The notes beneath the pieces are model-generated. The model was not told the origin of the DNA. It saw only the letters and a program-made list of their open reading frames with translations, and searched no databases. Shown piece after piece: positions 27,838 through 37,358 of a DNA stretch of 64,000 bases; position 1 is the first letter of the stretch; each line of letters opens with the position of its first letter. A program made the translations under genes and the position numbers. This DNA comes from Bacteroides ndongoniae (lineage in GTDB: Bacteria > Bacteroidota > Bacteroidia > Bacteroidales > Bacteroidaceae): contig NZ_FNVV01000012.1 in NCBI RefSeq assembly GCF_900108345.1, positions 905,852-969,851 on the forward strand, in the 5' to 3' direction.

Positions 27838-28010
27838 ATAATGAAGAACGAAGAATGAAGAATGAAGAATTTCCATGCGGCGGCTCGTAGTGGCCTACCC
27901 GAATTCTTCATTCTCCATTCTTCATTCTTCATTCAAAAAGATTCTTCATTCAAAAAGATTCTTCATTCAAAAAGATTCTTCATTCTTCATTTATAATTCT
28001 TCATTTATAA
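27838..28010. repeat. Inverted AAGAATGAAGAAT arrays between purH and mreB
   Basis: Forward units at about 27838-27870 face inverted units from about 27901 to 28010. The inverted side includes a 17-bp motif, ATTCTTCATTCAAAAAG, repeated three times head to tail. The spacer of about 30 bp contains no ORF. Confidence 0.75.
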
Positions 28011-28011
28011 G

Positions 28012-29034
28012 ATGGGATTTTTCTCTTTTACACAAGAAATAGCGATGGACCTCGGCACAGCCAACACCATCATCACCGCCGGTGGCAAGATTGTGGTGGA
28101 CGAGCCTTCGGTTGTAGCACTGGACCGTCGTACTGACAAGATGATAGCCGTGGGCGAGAAGGCAAAGCTGATGCACGAGAAGACCCACGAGAACATACGC
28201 ACCATCCGTCCGCTGCGCGACGGCGTGATAGCCGACTTCTACGCCTGCGAACAGATGATCCGCGGACTTATCAAGATGGTGAACACTCGTAACCGCCTGT
28301 TCTCGCCTTCGCTCCGCATGGTGATTGGCGTTCCCTCGGGCAGTACCGAAGTCGAACTCCGTGCCGTACGCGACTCGGCCGAACACGCCGGCGGACGTGA
28401 CGTTTACCTCATATTCGAACCCATGGCGGCAGCCATCGGTATCGGTATCGACGTGGAAGCTCCCGAAGGAAACATGATTGTCGATATAGGCGGTGGCTCT
28501 ACCGAGATTGCCGTCATCTCGCTCGGAGGCATCGTGTCGAACAACTCCATCCGCATTGCCGGCGACGATCTGACAGCCGACATTCAGGAGTACATGAGCC
28601 GCCAGCACAACGTCAAGGTCAGCGAACGCATGGCCGAGCGTATCAAGATACACGTAGGCGCCGCCCTGACCGAACTGGGCGAGGACGCTCCCGAGGACTA
28701 CATTGTACACGGCCCGAACCGCATCACGGCCCTGCCTATGGAGGTGCCTGTCTGCTATCAGGAGGTGGCACACTGTCTGGAGAAGTCTATCTCGAAGATC
28801 GAGACAGCCATCCTCAGCGCGCTCGAGAATACGCCGCCCGAACTCTACGCCGACATCGTGCACAACGGCATTTACCTGGCCGGTGGTGGTGCCCTGCTTC
28901 GCGGACTCGACAAGCGTCTGACGGACAAGATCAACATCCCCTTCCACATCGCCGAAGACCCCTTGCACGCCGTAGCCAAGGGAACGGGCGTGGCGTTGAA
29001 GAACGTTGACCGCTTCTCGTTCCTGATGCGGTGA
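28012..29034 (+). CDS. mreB: Rod shape-determining protein MreB
   Basis: This 340-residue actin-like ATPase should organise lateral cell-wall synthesis under the membrane. Phosphate 1 motif is AMDLGTANTIITAGG and phosphate 2 is NMIVDIGGGSTEIAVISLGG. The adenosine motif is YLAGGGALLRGLDKRL. Start and length fit MreB. It is the first gene of mreB-mreC-mreD-mrdA-rodA. Confidence 0.97.
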   Translation: MGFFSFTQEIAMDLGTANTIITAGGKIVVDEPSVVALDRRTDKMIAVGEKAKLMHEKTHENIRTIRPLRDGVIADFYACEQMIRGLIKMVNTRNRLFSPSLRMVIGVPSGSTEVELRAVRDSAEHAGGRDVYLIFEPMAAAIGIGIDVEAPEGNMIVDIGGGSTEIAVISLGGIVSNNSIRIAGDDLTADIQEYMSRQHNVKVSERMAERIKIHVGAALTELGEDAPEDYIVHGPNRITALPMEVPVCYQEVAHCLEKSISKIETAILSALENTPPELYADIVHNGIYLAGGGALLRGLDKRLTDKINIPFHIAEDPLHAVAKGTGVALKNVDRFSFLMR

Positions 29035-29122
29035 TTTGTAAACGGATTAGTGAATGGATATTTGATAACACATCTGTCGGTTATCAACTATCCATTATCC
29101 ATTGTTAATTAGTATAGAACTC

Positions 29123-29965
29123 GTGCGGAATCTACTGAACTTCCTTCTTAAATACAATTACTGGTTCCTCTTTCTGTTGTTGGAGGTAGCCAGTTTTGTT
29201 TTATTGTTCCGCTTCAATCACTACCAGCAGAGTGTGTTCTTTACCTCGGCTAACGAAGTGGCGGGACGCGTCTACGAGATATCCGGAGGCATCAGCTCTT
29301 ACTTCCACCTCAAGTCGGTGAACGAAGACTTGCTCGACCGCAATCTGCTGCTTGAACAGCGTGTGGCACAGCTCGAAAAGATGCTGCGCGACAAGGGAGC
29401 CGACTCGGCGCGCCTCTACAGTCTGGACCACATGGAGGCAGGCGATTACCGCATCTTCAAGGCAAACGTTATCAAGAATACGCTGAACCGTGCCGACAAC
29501 TACATCACCCTCGATCAGGGTGCATCGGCAGGTATACGGCCCGACATGGGAGTGGTTGATGCAAACGGAGTAGTCGGCATTGTCTACAAAACCTCGCCTC
29601 ATTATTCGCTCGTTATTCCGTTGCTGAACAGCAAGTCGAGCATCAGTTGCAAGATTGTGGGCAGTGAATACTTCGGTTACCTGAAGTGGGAAGGTGGTGA
29701 CTCACGCTTTGCCTATCTGAAAGACTTGCCCCGTCATGCCGAGTTCAACCTGGGTGATACGGTGGTGACAAGCGGCTATTCGGCTGTGTTTCCGGCCGGT
29801 GTCATGGTGGGTACGGTGGACGATATGTCCGACTCGCACGACGGGCTTTCGTACCTGTTGAAGATAAAACTGGCTACAGACTTCGGTAAGGTGAGCGACG
29901 TACGCGTCATAGCCCGTAACGGTCAGGAAGAACAAAACAATTTGGAGGTAGAAGAAACGAATTAA
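29123..29965 (+). CDS. mreC: Rod shape-determining protein MreC
   Basis: This 280-residue protein has one membrane helix (YWFLFLLLEVASFVLLF), a coiled-coil segment (SVNEDLLDRNLLLEQRVAQL) and a periplasmic MreC beta domain with ADNYITLDQGASAGIRPDMG and GDTVVTSGYSAVFPAG. It should link MreB with the penicillin-binding proteins. The frame opens at a TTG at 29102, but the GTG at 29123 places the basic residue before the helix and is my choice. It is followed by mreD 7 bp later. Confidence 0.93.
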   Translation: MRNLLNFLLKYNYWFLFLLLEVASFVLLFRFNHYQQSVFFTSANEVAGRVYEISGGISSYFHLKSVNEDLLDRNLLLEQRVAQLEKMLRDKGADSARLYSLDHMEAGDYRIFKANVIKNTLNRADNYITLDQGASAGIRPDMGVVDANGVVGIVYKTSPHYSLVIPLLNSKSSISCKIVGSEYFGYLKWEGGDSRFAYLKDLPRHAEFNLGDTVVTSGYSAVFPAGVMVGTVDDMSDSHDGLSYLLKIKLATDFGKVSDVRVIARNGQEEQNNLEVEETN

Positions 29966-29972
29966 TACACCA

Positions 29973-30476
29973 TTGGTACACAATTATCTGCATAAAATAG
30001 GATGGTTCGTCGGCTTGCTGTTGTTGCAGGTGCTGATATTGAACAATATGCATATCGTCGGATATGCCACTCCCTTTCTGTACGTCTATCTGATACTGAA
30101 GTTCGAGTCGGAGACTTCGCGCAACGCGCTGATGCTGTGGGCTTTCTTTTTGGGCCTTGCCATCGACGTCTTTTCCGACACGCCGGGTATGAATGCTGCG
30201 GCAACGGTTTTTCTGGCCTTTTTGCGTCCGGTACTGTTGCGTCTGTTCACACCGCGCGATACGGTCGAAAGTTTTGTACCGGCTGTCCGCACCATGGGTA
30301 TTTCGCCTTTTCTGAAGTATCTTTCGTTCAGTGTGCTGGTCCATCATGCCGTGCTGCTCTCCATCGAATTCTTTTCGTTTGCCCATTTGGGCACGCTGTT
30401 GCTGCGCATCCTGTCGAGCAGTGTGCTTACAGTGGCGTGTGTCATGGCGGTCGAAGGTATACGGAAAAAGCGGTAG
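29973..30476 (+). CDS. mreD: Rod shape-determining protein MreD
   Basis: This 167-residue protein has five or six hydrophobic segments, the MreD layout, for example GWFVGLLLLQVLILNNMHIV and LMLWAFFLGLAIDVFSDTPG. Its place between mreC and mrdA supports the call. The start is a TTG at 29973, or possibly slightly downstream. It has no catalytic motif; MreD is an integral partner of the elongasome. Confidence 0.9.
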   Translation: MVHNYLHKIGWFVGLLLLQVLILNNMHIVGYATPFLYVYLILKFESETSRNALMLWAFFLGLAIDVFSDTPGMNAAATVFLAFLRPVLLRLFTPRDTVESFVPAVRTMGISPFLKYLSFSVLVHHAVLLSIEFFSFAHLGTLLLRILSSSVLTVACVMAVEGIRKKR

Positions 30477-30531
30477 TAGTCCGTTGGCCTGATCGTACAT
30501 TTACTCAATTATCTATTTACCCATTCGTTCA

Positions 30532-32397
30532 ATGAAGGACTATCAGTTAGAGAAACGGAAGTTTGTAATCGGCTTGGCGGCAGTGATTATTGTATTCATT
30601 TATATCCTGCGCCTCTTCGACCTGCAAATCATGACAGATGATTACAAGAAGAATGCCGACAGCAACGCTTTCCTGAATAAAATACAGTATCCTTCGCGCG
30701 GAGCCATCTACGACCGTAACGGTAAGTTGCTTGTATTCAACCAGCCTGCTTACGACATTACCTTTGTACCCCGCGAAGTGACACAACTCGATACGGCCGA
30801 CTTCTGCCGTGCCCTGAACATCACGCGCGAACAGTTCGACAAGCGCATGAAGGATGTGAAAAACCGGTGGATGAATCCCGGATATTCGAAATACACCCAT
30901 CAGACTTTTATGACACAGCTTTCGTCTGAGGAATGTGGTGTGTTTCAGGAGAAATTGTTCAAGTTCCCCGGTTTCTACATACAGCGTCGTACCATCCGGC
31001 AATACACCTACAACTCTGCCGGACACGTGCTGGGCGATATCGGTGAAGTATCCAAACGCGACATCGAGAAGGACGATTATTACATCCGAGGCGACTACAT
31101 CGGTAAGCAGGGAATAGAACGTTCTTACGAGACTTACTTGCGTGGCGAAAAAGGCGTGGAAGTGTTGCTTCGCGACGCCCACGGCCGCATTCAGGGGCAT
31201 TACATGGACGGTCAGCTCGATCGCCCTTCCATTCCTGGCAAGAACCTTACTCTGGGCATCGATATCGACTTGCAGATGCTGGGCGAACGGCTGTTGCAAC
31301 ATAAGATTGGTGCCATCGTAGCCATCGAACCCTCTACGGGCGAGATTCTCTGTATGGTATCGTCGCCCTCGTTCGATCCACATATACTGATTGGCCGTCA
31401 GCGCGGAAAGAATCATCGCCTTCTTCAGCTTGACAAGCGGAAGCCTTTGCTGAACCGTGCCATTATGGGAGCCTATCCGCCCGGATCGACATTCAAGACG
31501 ACACAGGGACTCACTTTCCTTCAGGAAGGCATCATACACGAAGAAACAACGTTGTATCCCTGTTCTCACGGTTTCAGCTACGGTAGTTTGCATGTAGGTT
31601 GCCACGGACACGCTTCGCCGCTTTCACTGGTGCCGGCCATTGCTACTTCGTGTAACTCGTACTTCTGCTGGGGCTTGTTTCGCATGATAGGCGACCGCAA
31701 GTATGGTTCACCCCAAAAGGCTTTGACCGTCTGGAAGGACTACATGGTTTCGCAAGGATTCGGTTACAAACTTGGCACAGACTTGCCGGGCGAGATACGT
31801 GGTTTCATCCCCAACGCCAGTACGTACGACAAAGTTTACCGCGGCTCGTGGAATGGACTTACCATTATCAGTATCGCCATCGGGCAGGGTGAAATTCTGG
31901 CTACACCTTTGCAGATTGCCAATCTGGGAGCTACGATTGCCAACCGTGGTTACTTCATAACGCCCCATGTGGTGAAGGAAATACAGGACAACGAACTGGA
32001 CAGTTTGTATCGCACCCGCCGCTATACGAGTATCGACCGCAAGTATTACGAAGATATTGTAGAAGGTATGCGGGCAGCCGTTACGGGCAGTACGGGTAGT
32101 GCTACCTGTCGTATGGTTGGAACCATTTTGCCGGGTGTAGAAGCCTGCGGAAAGACGGGAACGGCGCAGAACCGCGGAAAAGACCACTCCGTCTTTATGG
32201 GTTTTGCACCGATGGACAATCCGAAGATAGCCATAGCCGTGTATGTGGAGAACGGTGGCTTTGGGGCTACGTTTGGTGTGCCGATTGGTGCAATGATGAT
32301 GGACCAGTATCTGCATGGTAAGCTGTCGCCCGAGAACGAGAAACTGGCAGAAGATTTCAGCAATCGGGTTATCTATTACGGCGACGAAGAACGGTAG
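30532..32397 (+). CDS. mrdA: Penicillin-binding protein 2 (elongation transpeptidase)
   Basis: This 621-residue class B PBP should cross-link peptidoglycan during elongation. It has an N-terminal membrane helix (residues 12-31) and a dimerisation domain starting YPSRGAIYDRNGKLLV. The transpeptidase domain has active-site motif STFK in GAYPPGSTFKTTQGL, second motif SCN in ATSCNSYFCW and third motif KTG in EACGKTGTAQNRGKDH. Start and length are typical. A single-arm repeat follows before rodA. Confidence 0.96.
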   Translation: MKDYQLEKRKFVIGLAAVIIVFIYILRLFDLQIMTDDYKKNADSNAFLNKIQYPSRGAIYDRNGKLLVFNQPAYDITFVPREVTQLDTADFCRALNITREQFDKRMKDVKNRWMNPGYSKYTHQTFMTQLSSEECGVFQEKLFKFPGFYIQRRTIRQYTYNSAGHVLGDIGEVSKRDIEKDDYYIRGDYIGKQGIERSYETYLRGEKGVEVLLRDAHGRIQGHYMDGQLDRPSIPGKNLTLGIDIDLQMLGERLLQHKIGAIVAIEPSTGEILCMVSSPSFDPHILIGRQRGKNHRLLQLDKRKPLLNRAIMGAYPPGSTFKTTQGLTFLQEGIIHEETTLYPCSHGFSYGSLHVGCHGHASPLSLVPAIATSCNSYFCWGLFRMIGDRKYGSPQKALTVWKDYMVSQGFGYKLGTDLPGEIRGFIPNASTYDKVYRGSWNGLTIISIAIGQGEILATPLQIANLGATIANRGYFITPHVVKEIQDNELDSLYRTRRYTSIDRKYYEDIVEGMRAAVTGSTGSATCRMVGTILPGVEACGKTGTAQNRGKDHSVFMGFAPMDNPKIAIAVYVENGGFGATFGVPIGAMMMDQYLHGKLSPENEKLAEDFSNRVIYYGDEER

Positions 32398-32404
32398 GGG
32401 AAGC

Positions 32405-32446
32405 CAGGCCTCACCCCCGGCCCCTCTCCCAAGGAGAGGGGGGGAG
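32405..32446. repeat. Single CTCACCCCCGGCCCCTCTCC arm between mrdA and rodA
   Basis: The same repeat sequence as the arms inside the ABC-F gene, including the CCTCTCCCAAGGAGAGGG hairpin. No inverted partner is nearby. It starts 8 bp after the mrdA stop. Confidence 0.8.
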
Positions 32447-32521
32447 GATGTGATCAGTACTGAAGAAAGGTATAAGTGCAACTTAAAAACTTAAACGAAC
32501 TTAGAAATTCAAGATTTGACT

Positions 32522-33994
32522 ATGATAGAGAATTTGGCAACAAGGAGGGACAGCATCTGGAAGTCGCTTGACTGGGCGACGATTATCGTCTATCTGCTGC
32601 TGATTGTATGCGGTTGGTTCAGCGTGTGCGGGGCAAGCTACGATTACGGCGACCGCGATTTTCTGGATTTCTCGACCCGTGCAGGCAAGCAGTTCGTCTG
32701 GATTATCTGTTCGTTCGGACTTGGGTTTGTGCTGCTGATGCTGGACGATACGCTGTACGACATGTTTGCTTACCTTATATATATAGGCCTGATGTTGCTG
32801 CTTATCGTCACCATTTTCATTGCGCCCGATACGAAAGGGTCGCGTTCATGGCTCATATTGGGGCCTGTTAGCCTGCAGCCGGCGGAGTTTGCCAAGTTTG
32901 CTACGGCTCTGGCACTTGCCAAGTACATGAGTGCCTATTCGTTTACACTTCGGAATTGGAAGAAAGTGCTGATGGTGGCTTTCCTGATACTTTTTCCAAT
33001 GATGCTTATTATTCTGCAGCGCGAGACGGGTTCGGCACTGGTTTACCTGGCTTTTTTCCTGATGCTCTATCGCGAGGGAATGCCTGGAGTAGTGCTGTTT
33101 TCGGGTATCTGTGCTGTCCTTTATTTTGTAGTGGGCATTCGCTTTGCCGAAGAATGCATAGCCGACACGCCGACACCGATCGGCGAGTTTGCTGTGTTGC
33201 AGATGGTGTTGCTGTTTGCTGCGGGGATGGTGTGGGTGTACGAGAAACGTTGGGTGCCGGTACGCAATATGCTTATTGGCTCGGTAGGAGGAGTGCTGCT
33301 GGCATTCATCGTGTCAGAGTATATCGTTCCTTTCAACCTGGTATGGGCGCAGTGGGGGCTTTGTGCGCTTGCCGTGGGCTATCTGTTTTATCTTTTTCTG
33401 AGTGAGCGTCGCTGGTCTTATCTGCTGATAGGGTTGTTTGCTATGGGCTCCATCGGCTTTCTGTATTCCAGCGATTATTTCTTCAACAAGGTGTTGGAAC
33501 CCCACCAACAGGTGCGTATCAAGGTGGTACTGGGCATGGAGGAAGACTTGGCCGGTGCAGGATACAACGTCAATCAGTCGAAGATTGCCATCGGTTCGGG
33601 CGGTCTGACGGGTAAAGGATTCCTGAACGGCACACAGACGAAGTTGAAATACGTGCCCGAGCAGGATACCGACTTCATCTTCTGTACAGTAGGTGAGGAA
33701 GAGGGCTTTGTTGGCTCTGTCTTTGTTCTGCTGCTGTTCTTGACGCTGATATTGCGTCTTATTGCGCTGGCCGAGCGTCAGCAATCCCCCTTCGGGCGGG
33801 TGTATGGCTATTCGGTGCTGAGTATATTTCTGTTCCACCTCTTTATCAACATCGGTATGGTGCTGGGACTAACGCCTGTAATCGGCATTCCTTTGCCGTT
33901 CTTCAGCTATGGTGGCTCGTCGTTGTGGGGTTTTACGATTCTGCTGTTTATTTTTCTGCGGATTGATGCGGGTAGGAACCGCCGGCTTGTCTGA
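32522..33994 (+). CDS. rodA: Rod shape-determining protein RodA (SEDS glycosyltransferase)
   Basis: This 490-residue protein has about ten membrane helices and SEDS motifs, such as RSWLILGPVSLQPAEFAKFA and GLTGKGFLNGTQTKLKYVPE. QDTDFIFCTVGEEEGFVGSV and PLPFFSYGGSSLWGF follow. It should polymerise glycan strands with PBP2 during elongation. The ATG at 32522 is taken; an upstream TTG is possible. The last 47 bp overlap the end of the convergent gldH gene. Compared with E. coli RodA it has an enlarged central loop. Confidence 0.95.
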   Translation: MIENLATRRDSIWKSLDWATIIVYLLLIVCGWFSVCGASYDYGDRDFLDFSTRAGKQFVWIICSFGLGFVLLMLDDTLYDMFAYLIYIGLMLLLIVTIFIAPDTKGSRSWLILGPVSLQPAEFAKFATALALAKYMSAYSFTLRNWKKVLMVAFLILFPMMLIILQRETGSALVYLAFFLMLYREGMPGVVLFSGICAVLYFVVGIRFAEECIADTPTPIGEFAVLQMVLLFAAGMVWVYEKRWVPVRNMLIGSVGGVLLAFIVSEYIVPFNLVWAQWGLCALAVGYLFYLFLSERRWSYLLIGLFAMGSIGFLYSSDYFFNKVLEPHQQVRIKVVLGMEEDLAGAGYNVNQSKIAIGSGGLTGKGFLNGTQTKLKYVPEQDTDFIFCTVGEEEGFVGSVFVLLLFLTLILRLIALAERQQSPFGRVYGYSVLSIFLFHLFINIGMVLGLTPVIGIPLPFFSYGGSSLWGFTILLFIFLRIDAGRNRRLV

Positions 33995-34475
33995 CAAGGC
34001 GGATGCCGATGTCGTTGATGCCTGGCAGTGTTTCGTTGGGCAGGGTATGGATCAGTTTGAGGCGATAGGTGCCAGCACTGTCGATGCGGATGGTACCTGC
34101 CGGAAAGCGTGTCTGATACAGTCCGCCCCAGCCTTCGCCTTTCCAGTGCCCTTGTCGGTCGGCCAGAATGTAGTGCAGGCTGTCGGTTGTCGTCTGGCTG
34201 ATGCCCGGACCGCAGTAACACAGTCCTAATCCGATGTCCTGATACGGGTAACGGTTGGTGTTTCTGATTTCGATGTCGAGCCTGTAGTGCGTTTGCGAGT
34301 CGGGCACAGCGACGTCGAACACAACCGTGTCCTGCTTGCTCCAGCCCTCGCTGGGCAGGGAGTGGAAGTTATGGTATACAGCCTGCTTGTCGCATGCGCT
34401 TAGGGCACATACGGCAAGCAGTTGTAACAGATTCCGGCAGAATGCCGTCGGGTTAGTTTTGCGACGGCTGTTCAT
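33948..34475 (-). CDS. gldH: GldH family gliding-motility lipoprotein
   Basis: This 175-residue lipoprotein has a signal ending in ALSAC. The mature part matches GldH, with AVYHNFHSLPSEGWSKQDTV, IEIRNTNRYPYQDIGLGLCY and GTYRLKLIHTLPNETLPGIN. In Flavobacterium GldH is needed for gliding; in gut Bacteroidales, which do not glide, the role is unknown. The start ATG at 34475 lies 23 bp inside the end of the upstream ricT-like gene. Its end overlaps rodA by 47 bp. The upstream frame is out of family. Confidence 0.88.
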   Translation of the reverse strand: MNSRRKTNPTAFCRNLLQLLAVCALSACDKQAVYHNFHSLPSEGWSKQDTVVFDVAVPDSQTHYRLDIEIRNTNRYPYQDIGLGLCYCGPGISQTTTDSLHYILADRQGHWKGEGWGGLYQTRFPAGTIRIDSAGTYRLKLIHTLPNETLPGINDIGIRLVRQAGGSYPHQSAEK

Positions 34476-36069
34476 TGTTGCTTTGAGTTGGTTTGGCTTC
34501 CTGCCGTGGCTTAGGCTCCTGCTGGGGTTTTGCTTCCTGGCGGGGCTTGTCGCCTTGTTGTTTTCTTTCGCCTTGCTGGTTCTTCTCCTTCGGCTGGTTC
34601 TTTCGGGGCTGCTGTTGCGGACGTTCGCTGCCAGCGGGTTGCTTTTCAGCTTTGGGAGCTTTTTCGCCTTGAGGGGCATTGCCCTGCTGCGGCTGCGAAG
34701 CGGCTTCCTGCTGTTGTTTAGGGCGGTTGTTGCGTCCGTTTTTGCGCTTGTTTTCACCCGATTGACGCTTGTTGTTTTCGCCGGCTTCGCCGTTGTTTGG
34801 CTGCTTGGCCGGTTGTTTGGCGGCTACGGCTTCGGGTTGCTCGGCGTTTTGTGCGCGTGCGGGTTGCTGCTTGGCAGGTGCGGCAGCCTGCTGTGCGTTG
34901 TCCGGCTGACGGTTGGCATTGCCTTTTTTCTTCTTCTTGCGCGAGTTTCCGCCGCCGTTGTTCTCGCCGGCTTCTTTGGCTTCGGCATTGTTATTGCCTT
35001 TGGCTTTGCGGTTGCGGTCGAAACGGGTCAGGCTTTCCTGTTCGAGCAGGTCGGTTGACTTCTTGCTGTCGTTTCGGTTGGCTTCTTCGTGCAGACTGTC
35101 TGGCTTGATGCCACGCTTGTTCATGCCAATCACTTCGAAGGCACGGCGGCTGCTGATGGTTACCAGGTTGGCCGGGATGCTCTTGTCGGTGGAGTAGGTA
35201 ATCTGATTGCTCAGAATGTCGGCCTTGAAATAGTAGAAGAGACCGTCCTTGGTTTCGAGTTGGATTTCCTTCGAGGGCAGGCGCTTCTGGGCTTCCACGT
35301 AGCAGTCTACTTCGTAGTTCAGGCAGCACTTCAGCTTGGCACACTGTCCGGCCAGCTTCTGCGGATTGAGGGAAATGTCCTGGTAGCGTGCGGCGCTGGT
35401 CGATACGGAGACAAAGGTTGTCATCCAGGTGGCGCAGCACAGCTCGCGGCCGCAGGGACCGATGCCGCCTATACGTCCGGCTTCCTGCCGGGCTCCGATC
35501 TGTTTCATCTCGATGCGTACGCGGAATACTTCGGCCAGGACTTTGATGAGCTGGCGGAAGTCAACACGTTCGTCGGCTATGTAGTAGAAGATGGCTTTGT
35601 TGCCATCGCCCTGGTATTCGACGTCGCCTATCTTCATTTCCAGCTTCAGGTCGAGGGCTATCTGACGGGCACGGATCATGGTGCTGTGCTCGCGGCTCTT
35701 GGCTTCGTTGTATTTCTCCATGTCCACGGGCTTGGCCTTGCGGTAGATGCGCTTGATGTCGGCCTCGGACTTGAGGTTGGCTTTGCGCATTTGCAGGGGC
35801 ACGAGTCGTCCGGTCAGGGTTACGACACCGATGTCGTGGCCGGGAGTAGCCTCTACGGCTACGATGTCGCCCTTTTCGAGGGGAATTTTATTGCTGTTGC
35901 GGTAGTAACCTTTGCGGGTGTTCTTGAACTGCACTTCTACGTACTCGCTTTCTTCGGCATTGCCGGGAATGTCGGCCAGCCAGTCGTAGGTGTTCAGCTG
36001 CTTGTCTTGTCTGCCACAGCTTTTGCAGCAGAGGTTTCCGCTTCCGTTATGTAGTTTGAATTCATTCAT
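34453..36069 (-). CDS. PSP1-domain protein, RicT/YaaT-like
   Basis: This 538-residue protein has a PSP1 domain in its first 290 residues. The family cysteines are in RIGGIGPCGRELCCATWM and QCAKLKCCLNYE, and an N-terminal CCKSCGRQ cluster precedes it. In Bacillus, YaaT/RicT binds iron-sulfur clusters in the Y-complex for RNA processing. From about residue 330 the tail is low complexity, rich in Gln, Asn, Lys, Glu, Pro and Ala, for about 210 residues and has no domain. It overlaps gldH downstream by 23 bp and is preceded by holB. Confidence 0.92.
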   Translation of the reverse strand: MNEFKLHNGSGNLCCKSCGRQDKQLNTYDWLADIPGNAEESEYVEVQFKNTRKGYYRNSNKIPLEKGDIVAVEATPGHDIGVVTLTGRLVPLQMRKANLKSEADIKRIYRKAKPVDMEKYNEAKSREHSTMIRARQIALDLKLEMKIGDVEYQGDGNKAIFYYIADERVDFRQLIKVLAEVFRVRIEMKQIGARQEAGRIGGIGPCGRELCCATWMTTFVSVSTSAARYQDISLNPQKLAGQCAKLKCCLNYEVDCYVEAQKRLPSKEIQLETKDGLFYYFKADILSNQITYSTDKSIPANLVTISSRRAFEVIGMNKRGIKPDSLHEEANRNDSKKSTDLLEQESLTRFDRNRKAKGNNNAEAKEAGENNGGGNSRKKKKKGNANRQPDNAQQAAAPAKQQPARAQNAEQPEAVAAKQPAKQPNNGEAGENNKRQSGENKRKNGRNNRPKQQQEAASQPQQGNAPQGEKAPKAEKQPAGSERPQQQPRKNQPKEKNQQGERKQQGDKPRQEAKPQQEPKPRQEAKPTQSNNEQPSQN

Positions 36070-36125
36070 ATCGTTTGGTTGAATATAATGTTAGTTTTCA
36101 GGTTCTCAAGTGTGCGGGGTGTTGC

Positions 36126-37292
36126 TTATCCCGTTTTCAGCAGAACGATCATCTTCAGTGCGAAGTCGAAAAAGACCATGCGCGGGTTGACGTTCTGTTC
36201 GATGTGTATCTGCGCTTCGGTCAGTTCGTGAACGATGCCCATGACGTTGCGCTCGTTGACGAAGGGGGCGAAGCGTGTCGAAAAGTTCTCTTCCTGCAGG
36301 GTCATGTAGTTCATGTCCGGACGGTGGAAGTTGTAGATGAAGTTCTCGCGTATCATGCGCTGGCAGTAGTCCAGAAAACTTTTCTGGCGTTCGCGGCCGA
36401 TGGAGGCGAGTTGCTCGCTCCATTGCTTCATCTCACGTATCTTGCGCTGGTAGGACAGCCGCATCAGGCTGACGAACCAGTTGAAAAAAAGTTCGTTTTC
36501 TTCGTTCAGTTGGATGGCTTCGAGTGCCTTGATGAAATCGCCACCGGCCAGGTGGGCTATCTTTTCGCTGTCGACGGGTTGCACGCCGTACTTGCTTTGC
36601 AGGGCAGCGGCAATGTTGGCCTCGCTGATGCGGGGGATATTGATGCGCTGCGTGCGGCTTTGTATGGTGGGCAGTATCATGTCCGGCGTTTCGGTGATGA
36701 GCAGGAAGACGGTGCGTGCGGGTGGCTCCTCGAACAGCTTGAGCAGCTTGTTGGCACAGGCTTCGTTCATCTTTTCGGCCATCCAGACGATGGTCACCTT
36801 ATAGCCTCCCTCGCTCGACTTCAGGCTAAGCTTGCGGATGATTTCCTCGCTCTCCTGTGTGAAAATCTGCGCCTGCTTGTTTTCGGCATCCATGTCGTCC
36901 AGCCAGTGGCTGAGGTAGAAGTAGGGATTGGCGATGAGCTGCTGCCTCCATTGGGGCAGAAAGTCGTTGCAGACGGATACTTTGGGGCTCTTGGCCTTGT
37001 TGACGATGGGGAAGATGAAGTGGACGTCGGGGTGTACCAGTTTTTCCCACTTCACGCACGAAGGGCAGGTGCCGCAGGCATCGGTGGCGGTGCGGTTGGG
37101 GCAGCACAGGTAGCGTGCATAGGCCAGGGCGAGGGGCAGTTTGCCGCTGCCCACGGGGCCGCAGAAGAGCTGTGCGTGGGCGATACGTCCTTCCTGCACT
37201 TCCTGTATCAGGCGTCGTTTTACCTGCTCTTGTCCGATGATGTCGTTGAAACTGAACACGTTATTTAAATCCTTTTTTAGTGAATGAGGCAT
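36126..37292 (-). CDS. holB: DNA polymerase III subunit delta'
   Basis: This 388-residue clamp-loader AAA+ protein starts with FNDIIGQEQVKRRLIQEVQE and Walker A GPVGSGKLPLALAYARYL. The zinc module is CCPNRTATDACGTCPSC. Sensor-region residues appear as KVTIVWMAEKMNEACANKLL and PPARTVFLLITETPDMILPT. It lacks the usual KTT in Walker A (GKL). Delta' in other bacteria often cannot hydrolyse ATP. It lies leftward before the ricT-like gene. Confidence 0.92.
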   Translation of the reverse strand: MPHSLKKDLNNVFSFNDIIGQEQVKRRLIQEVQEGRIAHAQLFCGPVGSGKLPLALAYARYLCCPNRTATDACGTCPSCVKWEKLVHPDVHFIFPIVNKAKSPKVSVCNDFLPQWRQQLIANPYFYLSHWLDDMDAENKQAQIFTQESEEIIRKLSLKSSEGGYKVTIVWMAEKMNEACANKLLKLFEEPPARTVFLLITETPDMILPTIQSRTQRINIPRISEANIAAALQSKYGVQPVDSEKIAHLAGGDFIKALEAIQLNEENELFFNWFVSLMRLSYQRKIREMKQWSEQLASIGRERQKSFLDYCQRMIRENFIYNFHRPDMNYMTLQEENFSTRFAPFVNERNVMGIVHELTEAQIHIEQNVNPRMVFFDFALKMIVLLKTG

Positions 37293-37324
37293 GTCATTTC
37301 AGCTCCTTTTATGGGTGGATTCCA

Positions 37325-37353
37325 AATTCTTCATTCCTCATTCTTCGTTCTTC
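37325..37353. repeat. AAGAATGAAGAAT array between metF and holB
   Basis: Two to three inverted-orientation units (ATTCTTCATTCCTCATTCTT) lie immediately after the metF stop region and before holB. Confidence 0.65.
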
Positions 37354-37358
37354 CTTTA

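Noticed and set aside
33948..34757. Long GldH-like protein of 269 residues
   Set aside because: The first 94 residues are an out-of-frame read of the low-complexity tail of the RicT-like gene; the lipoprotein signal begins at 34475.
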